Assembly (NCBI RefSeq): GCF_965363235.1
Contig: NC_134848.1
Location: forward strand, 62,334,181-62,398,180
Direction: 5' to 3'
Source of the DNA: Mytilus galloprovincialis
Lineage: Eukaryota > Mollusca > Bivalvia > Mytilida > Mytilidae
DNA length: 64,000 nt
Shown here: one piece after another, positions 11,901-23,300 of the stretch
How positions within the stretch are numbered: the stretch's first letter is position 1
Layout of the letters: every line of letters begins with the position of its first letter
The notes under the pieces: model-generated
What the model saw: only the letters and a program-made list of their open reading frames with translations
Database searches by the model: none
What the model was told of the DNA's origin: nothing
Translations under genes and position numbers: made by a program

Positions 11901-14456
11901 AGTTCTTATATCTATTTTTGAATTTTTGGGAAAAAATCTAAGATTTTTGAGAAAACAAAAATTCCATAAAAAGATTCGCTTTTTTGCTTTAAATCAATGG
12001 TTTTGATAAGAAAATAACTCTGTAAACATTAGAATAATTGGGAAATTATTAAGAATTGTACAGTGAAACCAATTTCATTATATATGGAAAAACATTGCCT
12101 TTAGCTTGTATTATGTCTTTTGTTTAGTATATTTACGTTGATCCAATATAGTTTAGTACGGTAAATTTTTTCAACAGTAAAAAAAGTATGATTGAATTAC
12201 ATTTATCGTACTAAATTACGACCTAGTTTCTTTCATTGAAGTGTAATCATTTATCAGTGGTGAAAAGTGCAGGTGAAATAAGTACAAATTTTGACAATTA
12301 AATACTTTAAAATAGACAAGATTGTACGATTTATATTGCCGCCTCAAAAGCTTTAAGATTTCATTCTAATCTTCACACCATCTTAACGTGTTAATGTCTG
12401 CATCTGAACAGTTAGAGATAATGACACTTTTCTTGTTTTATCATAACTGATCACTCTTTTAAGAACACGAGAAAAGAATTAATATTTAGTTTTTAAATTC
12501 TATGTAGATCAGATGAGATCGTGGCATATCGTCGGGTCTTACGCTACTCAAATAAAAGATACAGTCGAAGATTTTATTGATATACAATCCAAAATCTGGA
12601 TTGTCATCAACACAAACAAAGAACAAACATTAATCATTACAATCAATTATATATCAATACAGAACATAACAAAATATCAAGAGATTTATATAAAATCTTT
12701 TTAATTTTTCAAAACCCAACTCACCAAACCCAACCCACCCACCCCTTACATCTATTTGACTGAAGTATGAGAAGCTTACATCTAAAACACGCTTTATTTT
12801 CATTTACCTAGATGTTAATGACGGTTGCTGTCAGTGTAGGATGTGTACCTGTAAATGTCATATACATTTAAAGAATGGTAGGTATTCTAATATTAAAGGA
12901 ATGAGGGTTTTGAATGGGGGATCCTTCAATATTTTTTTTTTACTTTTCATACCATTTTCGCCCCGATATCATGTGTATATGTTTACCTTTATTTTCCATT
13001 CATTATACATGCATACTTTTTTGTCTATCTGTTCTTTGTTTCAGCATATCAATTTTCTCTTTTGTCTATTTACATTTATCATTTTACCCATTTTGCTGTA
13101 GACTTGGCTCATTATTCCTTATTGTGTAATTGAAACACAATCCAGACCCGCGTGGATGTTAAAGTAATTTCAATTTCCTCAAATTTTACCACTAAATAAA
13201 TGCTCTATTATTGTGAAATTGGCACAAAGAATGTATAGACAACACATAATGTATTTGACTGATACAGTAAGGTATAAGTATGAGGAGAAATTCTGTGTTC
13301 AATTGAGGACAATTCTAAATCTCGAGTTGCATAGTTTCATATTCAGTTAAATGTACATCGAATTACTAGTAATTTAGAAATTCGGATGTTGCAAGAGGGA
13401 ACAAACCACTGACATTTGGAAAAAAACAGAAAAAAAAGAAATAAATTATTGTCATTAATAGAAACAAACTAGAAATAAAGAGACAACAACCCGGCCAAAG
13501 AGCAGGCAACAGCCGAAATCTATGCACTAATGGATCTTCAATGGTTTACTGTTACAAATTGTGACTTGGATGGAGAGTTGTCTCATTAATGGCACTCATA
13601 TTTCTTCTTCTTATATCGATGTATGATTTATATGAGTATATACGAAAATTTCTTGTCGACCATTAAAATCCTAATTAGCTAGAACCATTGAGTATGTTTA
13701 CCCCTTACTTATTTTAGATATGCAGAATGCCTTGAAATGTAGCAAACAATTGTTCCAGTCAAATATATTTCCAAAAGAGAAAGACAAGAAAAAACTTTTA
13801 ACAAAAACACTGACAATCCAAACAGTAAATAAATGGTTTATAAACTATAGGTGAGTATGTTGTCTCTGTTTGATATTTAAAGCATAAAGAATCGTATTTA
13901 TCTTGGTAAGTAAGCCTTGACCGACAGGGGGTCAAGAAACATCTATGAACAATTTAAAAATATCTTATGAAAATTATTTTTCTTTTGCTTGTTACGTTTT
14001 GTCAAATTTAAAAATATACTAGATATCCCTTGCTTATATACAAGTAAAACATACGTGTGGTGTCATTGTCATCTTATTTATATGCAAGTATGGGTTTTAC
14101 TCATTGTTGTAGGTCGTACGGTCACCTATAATTTCTGTTTCGTTTAGTCACGTGTGGGGAGTTGTCTCGATGGCAATTATACCGCATCTTCTTATTTTCA
14201 TATGTTTTGCATTTTCAGATATCACTTTTTCCTCCACATAAAAAAGAATGCTGCTGATACCATCTCATCAAAGTCAACTACAATAGAAATAAACAGATTA
14301 ACAAACAAACATTATACTAAATGTTTTCAATGTGTTTCCAAAAAGCCAAAACACCACTCGAAACAACAAGTGAAAAGGGCTTTCATGGCGTGGAGATTTG
14401 CCTTGCAAAACAATCTTAATCCTGAAAAATACATGAGGCAGGCTTTAAAGTCGTAA
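8389..14456 (+). CDS. C2H2 zinc finger / divergent homeodomain-like nuclear protein
   Basis: Six exons join in phase: 8389-9128, 10422-10620, 11146-11203, 12812-12877, 13718-13850 and 14219-14456. They encode 477 residues. Residues 24-44 form a classic C2H2 finger (C-x2-C-x12-H-x3-H). About 115-205 is very acidic and includes a long Asp run from GAT/GAC repeats. Basic patches (KRKR, KRKPYR) look like nuclear signals. Exon 2 has a heptad-like helix. Exon 4 (333-354) is Cys-rich (CCQCRMCTCKCHIH). Residues about 360-408 resemble helices 1-3 of a homeodomain, with LTIQTVNKWFINYR: W394, F395, N397 and R399 match the recognition helix, and WFIN is typical of the TALE class. The spacing before helix 3 seems one residue short, and Tyr replaces the usual Ala/Arg at 398. 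The start is the first ATG after the repeat array; ATGs at 8392 or 8407 are also possible. A DNA-binding regulator is inferred; the exact family is not settled. Confidence 0.7.
9187..9727 (+). repeat. tRNA-headed SINE-like unit, tandemly duplicated
   Basis: Intron 1 of the homeodomain-like gene holds a 386 bp unit and a second copy cut off after about 150 bp; TGTTGTAGAC starts at 9191 and again at 9577. Each copy has a tRNA-like head (9241-9316 and 9627-9702) with an A box (TGGCTCAATTGG) and a B box (GAGTTCGAATC) at tRNA spacing. The anticodon arm does not fold well, so this is a tRNA-derived repeat and not a working tRNA gene. Confidence 0.7.
9890..10137 (+). repeat. Family B dispersed repeat
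   Basis: It starts with GATGTGGTATGATTACCAAT and runs through CTTCAACAATGAGCAA and AGTCAGCTATAAAAG. The best-matching copy is 23313-23510. A reverse copy follows at 10160-10340, so the pair forms an imperfect inverted repeat in intron 1. The open frame at 9940-10134 is inside the repeat and is not a gene. Confidence 0.8.
10160..10340 (-). repeat. Family B dispersed repeat, reverse copy
   Basis: The reverse complement matches the family B head and body (ATGAGACACC..., AACAATGGGCAA). It lies just before exon 2 of the homeodomain-like gene. Confidence 0.7.
11395..11535 (-). repeat. Family A tail, reverse, shortened
   Basis: The sequence starts AAAATTGAGAATGGAAATGG, the reverse complement of the family A end, and then moves directly to more internal family A sequence (AAAAATGCGGCAGGG). 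It lies in intron 3 of the homeodomain-like gene. A still shorter reverse piece is at 13474-13520 in intron 4. Confidence 0.7.
14100..14200 (-). repeat. Family B piece next to exon 6
   Basis: A reverse family B head ends less than 25 bp before the exon 6 acceptor of the homeodomain-like gene. Part of the sequence near that splice site is therefore repeat-derived. Confidence 0.6.
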
Positions 14457-15562
14457 CGAAAAATATAGTGCATAATCATTCAAACCAAGGAACAGGAATT
14501 AAGCCGCAGGTCGTCAAGCACTGCAGTGACGACATAGAAACTACAGATGACGTTCGATACAAATGGTCTCTGCTTTTTACTTTGATTTATTCATATTCAT
14601 TTCTTAACTTTTGGATCCTTTTACCACCAATGTATATGATCATTTCTGTTAAATTCAAAATGTGATCGGATGGACGGTACACTTTATTTAAATGCATGAT
14701 TTGGTCTAGATTTTCAATTATGTATTATTTCGTATTTAATTTTTTCACCTAAATCCATCCTTCCAGTAAGTGGACGAAATATACCCAAAACAATGTCTTT
14801 CGCGTACCTTAAAAAGAAAAGAAAATTTGATCTAAAAGTTTGGGCTGCTGTCCTAATTTTTACGTTTAAAATTTGAGAGAACGATTCGGTTTAAACGTTG
14901 ATAAATGCAGGATTTTAAAAAGACTGATAGTCTCAGCATATTTCAAAATGTTGTCTTAAATATACCAATCAGGTATTGGTCATTAGACAGTAAGATGTTT
15001 GTTTAGAATATACTAGAACACACCCGTGATATCGCGGGTCCGTGACTGAATTAAAGTATATAACTATGCGCAAGCCTTATTTTAGTATTAGTACTGTCAT
15101 CTGATAAAGTCATGCCGATTATAAGATACACAATTTTCTCTGCTTTCAAATCTTTCTGTTTGAACCCGTCGAACTGGAACTTATCAATTATTGGTAATAT
15201 TAATTATTTGGAAAACAAAAGGTCCTGGAATGGAGTATTTTTTAATCAACAGCATTGTCCTATATTAGTTATAAATAAAGTTGAATTCTTTGATTCGCTG
15301 TTTTATGTCATGCCCGCTAACAAATTGAAACTTTCCAGATTTTTAGTATTCGTATTGTTATCTTAGAAAGTCTTACGGATTAAAATACTACAATAGGTAA
15401 CAGTTTGACAATTAAGTAGTTTCAACCCTGTGATTATGACCCGTGTATAGCATATTAATCCTGAATACACCGTTTGGTGGTGCGCCTGTCAGATGCGGAA
15501 CGTACAGATAAGGTAATAGGTAACAGGTGATTATACTATTGGTATCGGTATCGGACTCGACC
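14457..15562. other. Gene-free stretch 3' of the homeodomain-like gene
   Basis: No clear AATAAA follows the stop at 14456, so the transcript end is unknown. The open frames at 14468-14665 and 15112-15366 have no recognisable product. A GC-richer block from about 15010 (CCCGTGATATCGCGGGT) to 15560 looks like another repeat, into which the retroelement that follows was inserted. Confidence 0.5.
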
Positions 15563-16860
15563 CGGAACTTATTTGGATGACATTTTGGCTCTCAATAATG
15601 ACGACTTCAGTATGTATACTAAAGAAATTTATCCTGTTGAACTTACTTTAAATAAAGCTAATACTAACTATGACCACTGCCCTTTCCTCGATCTTGATAT
15701 CTATATCACTAACGGAAAGCCTAATACTAAAATTTATGATAAAAGAGAAGATTTTTCATTTCCTATCGTTAATTATCCATTTTTAGATGGTGACGTTCCA
15801 TTGTCACCATCTTACGGTGTTTATATATCTCAACTTGTACGATTCGCTCGTGTATGTAACAATGTTTTAGATTTTAACGAGAGAAATTTATGTATTACTG
15901 AAAAATTATTACACCAGGGTTTTCGATATCACAAACTAGTCAAAACATTTACTAAATTTTATCATCGGTATAAGGACATCATTCGTAAATATAGCTCAAC
16001 ATGCAGACTTCTTATACGTTCAGATTTCACATCCATGCAATTTTCTATGGAAATATTCTTTATAAAGCACAAAAATGTCAGTATTCACCACAGAAACTAA
16101 CAAAACCTTTAAATAGACTTATCAAGAAGGGATATAGTTACGATACTGTTGTCAGGTCACTAAAGATTGCTTATTTTGGCGTTAATATTGATTCACTTAT
16201 AGGGTCTTTGCTTCGGAACTAAACACATTTATTAAAAACCAGTTGTTGGCATGACACGGGTTATGTTCTTTTCATATATGTTATGATTGTATGATACTGA
16301 ACCCCTAACGGGAAGGATTGTGCCTGACATTCATATGATGAAATCATAATCTTTCAATCAGTTTAATTGAAGTCTGGAGCTGGCATGTCAGTTAACTGCT
16401 AGTAGTCTGTTGTTATTTATGTATTATTGTCATTTTGTTTATTTTCTTCGGTTACATTTTCTGACATCAGACTCGGACTTCTCTTGAATTGAATTTTAAA
16501 TGTGCGTATTGTTATGCATTTACTTTTCTACATTGGCTAGAGGTATAGGGGGAGGGTTGAGATCTCATCAACATGTTTAACCCCGCCGCATTTTTTCGCC
16601 TGTCCCAAGTCAGGAGCCCTGGCCTTTGTTAGTCTTGTATTTTTTTTAATTTTAGTTTCTTGTGTACAATTCGGAAATTAGTATGGCGTTCATTATCACT
16701 GAACTAGTATATATTTGTTTAGGGGCCAGCTGAAGGACACCTCCGGGTGCGGGAATGTCTCGCTACATTGAAGACCTGTTGGTGACCTTCTGCTGTTGTT
16801 TTTTCTATGGTCGGGTTGTTGTCTCTTTGACACATTCCCCATTTCCATTCTCAATTTTAA
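15563..16860 (+). mobile_element. Retroelement 3' part with YLDD reverse transcriptase
   Basis: Coding sequence begins at the YLDD catalytic motif of a reverse transcriptase and continues with the following thumb-like region (IYDKREDF, FPIVNYPFL, YGVYISQLVRFARVC). From about 16223 a long untranslated tail runs to TCTCAATTTTA. No LTR was seen. The protein type is one I recall as abundant in invertebrate genomes, but I cannot decide between a non-LTR and a Penelope-like element. The copy is partial and broken, with few breaks, and the closely matching tails elsewhere suggest a fairly young family. It is a fossil. Confidence 0.75.
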
Positions 16861-19740
16861 TGTAATATTAATATAATTAATCTAGTTGTGTGCAAGACCG
16901 GTGTTAACATGCTAGCTCACGTAGTAACTGGCCTACATAAAACCAAAAATTGATTCAGGGCGATCCAGTCTGATCTAACTAGTTAATGCTGCCTGCAGAG
17001 CATGTGAGCAGCAAATACCAATGTTAAAATCTTTTGATTTAGTCCATCTGGGAATTTGACACAGTTGTGGTTATAAACGGTAAATGCTTTCTTTCTGGAA
17101 TTTTTCATCTTGAAGTTTTGATAGATGGACAAATTCTAAACGTCGGGATAAACCATTAGAGATTGATGAAATGAAAACAAAGGTCATCAATTACTAAAAT
17201 TGTCCGTTTATAAATTTTGAAATTATTAAAAAATTGAGGTTTCAACTCTCTCAAGCAAAGTTGGCTTTAGATGAATTTGGCTATTTATTTTAGGTATTTT
17301 TGACATATATCTCTTCAACGGTTTCGGTACTTATACATCTTCGGATTTCAAATGTTTGGCTTTGAGCGTTCCTGATGAAGGTAAATCCAGATAATTGCTT
17401 CGGACGCAAGCAATTATTATCGACTCCTAGGAGTCGATATTAAGAATTGAACGATGGACAGTAAGTGCGTGAATTTTTCTTGTTACCTGATTGGAAGATA
17501 TTACGAGACGTGAATAATCAAAGTTTATTGATTGGTTAGGACAATCCAAACCTAGTAAATGTCCTTCAATCCCGTAGGGTATCGGATTTGTCCTCTCTAT
17601 TTTAGCAATTAGATTTTGCCTGGTCATTGATCATGCATATTCATGATATTGGTACACAGGTAACTTTTATCTATAAATAGTCGAATCTTCTGGAGTTTCG
17701 TAGACAACAACGTTAAACGATTTATACTACTTCATAACGTGTGACCTCACGTGTGTTGTAAAATTTGTTGATTGATGCACGTGGCTATTCTAGTAAATGA
17801 ATTAATCTACAAAGCGAGAGCACTTTCCATTTTCATCAGCTAAGAGTCGACTAGCCCTTTTTGAAAGGCTAATGCTTGTTAAACGTGTTGTTTTCAATCA
17901 ATTAAAACAATTGAAATATCTTTTTTTTTCTTTCTTGTTTAGTAAATAGTCACAGAATGTAATTTGCATGGACTATTGAAACACTTGTGATACAAAGAGC
18001 GTTAGTAGCAATGGTTGTCTAATTATTTTCATCTACATCCATCCATAGCCTGTCAACACTTGGTGCATTCGACTCTGATCTGATTTGACTATGATTGTCA
18101 GTTTTCTTGTTGAAACGTCAGTCATTTGTCCGGCACTCTGGCATCTTCCACCTATAAAAATATCAGCAACGATATTATAATCGCACACAGGTTGTACATG
18201 TAGATGCGTTCCAATTATTGTGGACATATTTGTATTTAATTTATCTTCAGTTTCGTCTGTAATACATTCATTTTTGCCATGGAATGATATAAAAAGTAAA
18301 ATAAAAAAGTACATGCAAGATACTCTAAGGTTTATACTTTCTGTAAACAGAACTCTTAATGTTTAATTCCAAGCTTGACAGTATTCAAATATTTGTATCT
18401 GGGGACTATATATTCCCTCTCTAGCTAGATCTAGATCTCTACCAAAACGAGACGAACCCGAAACAATAAAATTCGTAATATACTGCGCAGCGCTACTTTT
18501 GTTTGTATACAGACTACTCTATAATGCCAGGGTATGGCCAATTATGAGTCATCTCTCTTTCTGTATCATTTTAGTTTAAACATATTTATTTATAGTGGAT
18601 TGGGGGAAAAAAGTTATTGCAACTTACATGTATATTAATCCCATTCAACTTTGCGGATGCGAGTGCTGCCTTGTAGCGGCATTAGCCTGAAGTTCTCTTT
18701 TCTAGAAATCTACAAGGGTGTCTCTTTTAACACGTGTCAGCCATTTATCTTCCCCTTCCGACGGACTATCATAGTTTATCATATTGATTAGCTTGCAGGC
18801 GAAAAAAAATGTGCTTGTTTCTATCATGCAAAATAAGTAAACATAAGCCGATATATCGATTATCTAGTATAGTCTGTATATTCATACATGTATTATAAAA
18901 TGTTATTTTCTAGGCATAATATGAAACCTTTTTGAACTTGTTTGCTGTGTTCACTCGAGAAAAAGCTTCATATTTAATACTGATATTGTTCAATACCGAT
19001 ATGCTGACAATCTGATAATCTCTACTTAACTATTCCTCGCATGAATATCTTGAAGGAAACTATTCTTAACGGAGACAAGTAATACACAAAATGTTTCTTT
19101 TTGGTTGGCTTATCTTGCAATGTATTTCGAAATTAAGTCATTTCTTTTGACTATTCGTTAGGACAATGATAAAATATAACTTTTAAGCTCACAAAGAACT
19201 AATGTTTCCCCTGGGCAACGGAAATTTGTGATTTTTCTTTATTACCACAACATTTGACAATATGTGATATAGGTTTAACAACTCACGGGAATTAGTTATC
19301 AACATTCGTTATTAGGTTTCAATGATTTAATACTCGTCTTTAGTAGCAACTCTGAAAGAGAGTCAGAGCATCAACGATGTTACATCTGCCGTATGTTAAT
19401 ATTAACAATCGGCAAAACTCGGGTGACTCCGCTACTCTCCATCTGTGATCATCTGTCCTGGAAATACGGAATCAGCCGAGTTATGACGATTGTCAATTTC
19501 AACTTTTGCATTACAAATAAACTGCAAGTGCAATATTTCTTAAACAGATTCAAATCAACATTCTTGTGCAAATATAAAATACAATATTTTATTCAATTTC
19601 AAAGACAACGTGGGAGTTCAAAGTTAGCATATTTTAATGCGTGGCGTATTTTGCGATTCGATTTATGACTAAGGCTCGTTTATTACTATTATATTATGAT
19701 ATTTCATTATTTTCTATAATTCGTACATCAGTCACGGCTA
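16861..19740. other. Gene-free stretch
   Basis: No exon or strong repeat structure was found. The minus-strand open frames at 17427-17627 and 18033-18314 have no recognised domain. A family G piece lies at 19405-19492 (AATCGGCAAAACTCGGGTGA), related to 50424-50525 and, reversed, to 37198-37280. Confidence 0.5.
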
Positions 19741-19762
19741 GCGAACTTAATAGCATATTATA

Positions 19763-20055
19763 GGGTTATTGCATGAATATTGGGGAATATTGTCCCGAGT
19801 AGAATTTTATATTGCACGAGCTTGCGAGTGCAATATATGTTCTACGAGGGACAATATTCCCCAATATTCATGCAATAACCCTTTTATTGTATAGCAATAT
19901 AATATTTGAAAGTAAAAATTGGTTTAAACTAAGATTTTGTCGTTAATGACGTCATGAATTTTGAAGATTTATTGCACTAGTGCAATATTAGAATTTATTG
20001 CACGCTAACTTTTGGTTACGTTCTGTGGGAAATATTATATTGCTATACAATAAAA
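19763..20055. repeat. Nested fold-back element
   Basis: Perfect 34 bp inverted arms lie at 19763-19796 and 19848-19881, and the spacer between them is itself nearly palindromic around ATTGCACGAG. Directly adjoining is a second inverted pair (about 19883-19907 and 20030-20055, core TTGTATAGCAATATAATATT). This looks like a fold-back or MITE-type element, or two nested ones. Confidence 0.85.
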
Positions 20056-20363
20056 TAAGTTATTTTAGAATTAATTTAATAATAATAATGAATTGTCCAT
20101 TAATTCGCCTTTGCCTCCCTCTGATGGTATGTTTGTTTTACGAATCTGCAATGCAAATCGCAATAAGTTAACATTTAATATGACAAATTGAGTAATTCGT
20201 ACATTAATTATATAGTTACACAAGTTTTAATACAAAATGATGCTGACATTTTTAGTTCGTATTATAAGGGAAAAGTCAAAGTTATAAAATTACAAACACC
20301 GATTCACTTTACAGGATGTGAAATATTTAATGCTAAATGAAAACATAAACAAGGTTGACAGTC

Positions 20364-23300
20364 ATGACGCGAGTGGTTGTAGGAATTTGTCTGTTTATAG
20401 TCATTATTTTGACATTAAGTGGATTAGTTACAGGAAAATCAATTAATGGTAAGAAAGTTAATTGTAACTATTTAAAACCTTTTACTTTCGTATAGTTATT
20501 TGATTTATTACAACAAATAGATTTGTAATAATAAAAATAAAGAGATCTGAATATGTGAATGGCTCTCATAGTTATTTGATTTTTTACCACAAAACAGAAA
20601 TGTTTTCAATATAGAATATAAAATTATGGTTGTAAATATGAAAATAAAGAAGACCTGGTATGCCAATGAGACAAATATCTACAATCCAATGACATAGAAG
20701 TCAACAACTGTATATGTCACAGTATGGCCTTCAACAATGAGCAAAACACAAACTGCATAGTGAAGTATTAAAGGCCAAAAAATGACAAATGTAAAACAAT
20801 TGAAACGAGAAAAGAAACGGTCTGATATATGACGTACAAAATGTTGAACGGTAAACAATCGATAGAAAGCAGAAATACATCTAACAAAAACATAGACCGG
20901 ACATGTAAGGCAGCAACCATTTGATTTTCTGGGGGGGGGGGGGTATGGTTTTTTTGGAACAAAATTGTTTGTTTCACCCTCAGCTGCCACTATATGTAAT
21001 GCCAAAATTGAAAGAAAAAAATGTGTCCAGAAAAAAAAAACCATAGCCCCCCCCCCCCCCCCCCCCCCCCTAGAAAAAAACAAATGGTTTGCTGCCTAAG
21101 AATGTATAATTATTATCTGGTTGTGCAGTTTTCTTGACTATTGTTAGAATCTGTTAGTTTTTTTAGGAGGAGTCGGGTGCAGATAGTTGGTGTTGTGCTA
21201 ACCAATAATCTAGTTGTCTTCTTTATTTGTTCATCCAACCTAGAGACAAACAATATAATAATATAAGTGAAGGTAATATGAAAGAAAAAAATATTTCAAA
21301 AGAGTTTGTTCTACATCTATATTTCTGAAGTCACGTGAAAAAATATCAATCATCCATACAAATCGATAAATGATCAAGTGAGAAGAAAATTAATATACCT
21401 GTATGTTAACGAAAATTGAAAATTCATCTTTTGTTTAAGAGTTGTTTTTTTTTTTTTTTTTTTTTTGTTATTTTACTTCTCTGTCTGAATTTGCACTGTT
21501 ACAAATTAAATGTATGTATGTCTCGTATGATTTTTACTGCTGATCGACCGATCACATGTATTACCTTAACCTTTTCCCCCCTAAATACATAGGCTATAAT
21601 AAAACAGAACAATATATTCATATTTCCGATAACCCAGACAGCTTGAAGGACACCGTATTTTTTAAGTTGAAAATGCAATACATAAGCATAAATAGATAAA
21701 TAAATCAATACAATTATAATAGATGATTACTGAATGCTGATATATGCTGTATATTTAAGTTAAATACCAAATAATAACAAATACTCTTTCATCGACGATC
21801 CCGCCGGCCAGCAAATACCAACTAAAACGAGTTAACTCGGTCACACTACATTAAATACTAAATATGTAGCGGAAAAAAAGTTGGAAACCTGTGTCCAAAC
21901 CCTATGCTCGGAAGACCGTCTCCAGAGGTATACTTGGACAGTATAAAAAAAATGAAATATAGATAATCATTCGAAACAAAACACAACTAATCATGAGCAG
22001 AAACATGAATTAAAACTAACCAAAAATGTTACATATCTGAAATATGTAAAAATAAACTTGACACTACGACTGTTGGGTAGAAAGTGAAGGCTTTCAAAAT
22101 AATTTCACGTGACTAAGTTAGAAAATTCATACGCATCGTTAATACAAATGTTTCCCGCTATGCGTTGAATCGCGGGAAAATGTAATTGTTCACGCTAAAA
22201 ATTCGTAAACCATTAGTCTAAGATTAAATGCTCTGCTGATGAAATTCATTACCATATCAAACGTATATATGCATGGTCATGACGCCAAAAAAAAAAACTG
22301 TCACTATACATATACAATATATTTATGTTGTCGGAAAATATCAAATGTATGTGTATGGGCTTCAGAAACAGTACGAAAAGCGAGGCTCTGTCGAGCTTTT
22401 CTCCTATTTAGTAGCGAGTACAAATAAATTTTATATTTTCCGACATTATACATATATTGTGTTTATCCTGAAATTACTCCCAACACTTGAAAATTAAGTT
22501 ATCAAAATCTAAATCATTGTCTCTAAATGTCTCAAAGAAATCGACTTAGTTGAAATGCGGACTGCGAAGAGGACCCCGAAATGAACTGGTTAGGAAACAG
22601 AAATATTCGTATTACAGCTTGCTCAACATGGACGTGGCGTAGCAGGAGACTTTATTTGAACAAGTACCAATAAAGCAAAAAAAATTTGTATACCTGTTAT
22701 TTGTACAATAGATGGCTAATTGCAGGATTTTTTTTTTTTGTTGCATTGAGCAGATTGCTACCTCGTTTTCGATGGTTTTATCATAGCCTGCTGTACTTAT
22801 TATTTGCGGCGTCATAAAAAGTTATAAGACAGAAATCAATAGTTTGTATATATATCATGAAAAGTTTAATATTTGTTTTTAGATTTATTCAAATAGACTT
22901 TTTTTAAATGATTATACACAAGCAGCTTCTAAATCAAACCAAAACAAAATTAAGTCCAACACCGCAACATTTGCGCCTGTAAATCAAGATGTGAATAAAG
23001 TCATCATAGATACCAGGACTAAATTTAGTATATACGCCAGACGCGCGTTTCGTCTAAAAACGACTCATTAGTGACGCTCGAATCCAAAAAAGTTAAAAAG
23101 GCCAAATGAAGTACGAAGTTGAAGAGCATTGAGGACCAAAATTCATAAAAGTTTTGCCAAATTCCAGCGTTCATGTCCGTCAATTTTTGTTCGTAAATTA
23201 TATTGTTTTTTTCGGATGAATAGTTTCACATTTTATGAGTCGGGTCTTTTTATAGCTGACTGACTACTAGTATACGGTATTGGGTTTTCTCATTCTTGTC

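Noticed and set aside
20679-21083. Minus-strand 134-residue frame starting in a Gly run
   Set aside because: The Gly run is the C24 tract of a TIR element, and the rest lies in a family B repeat.
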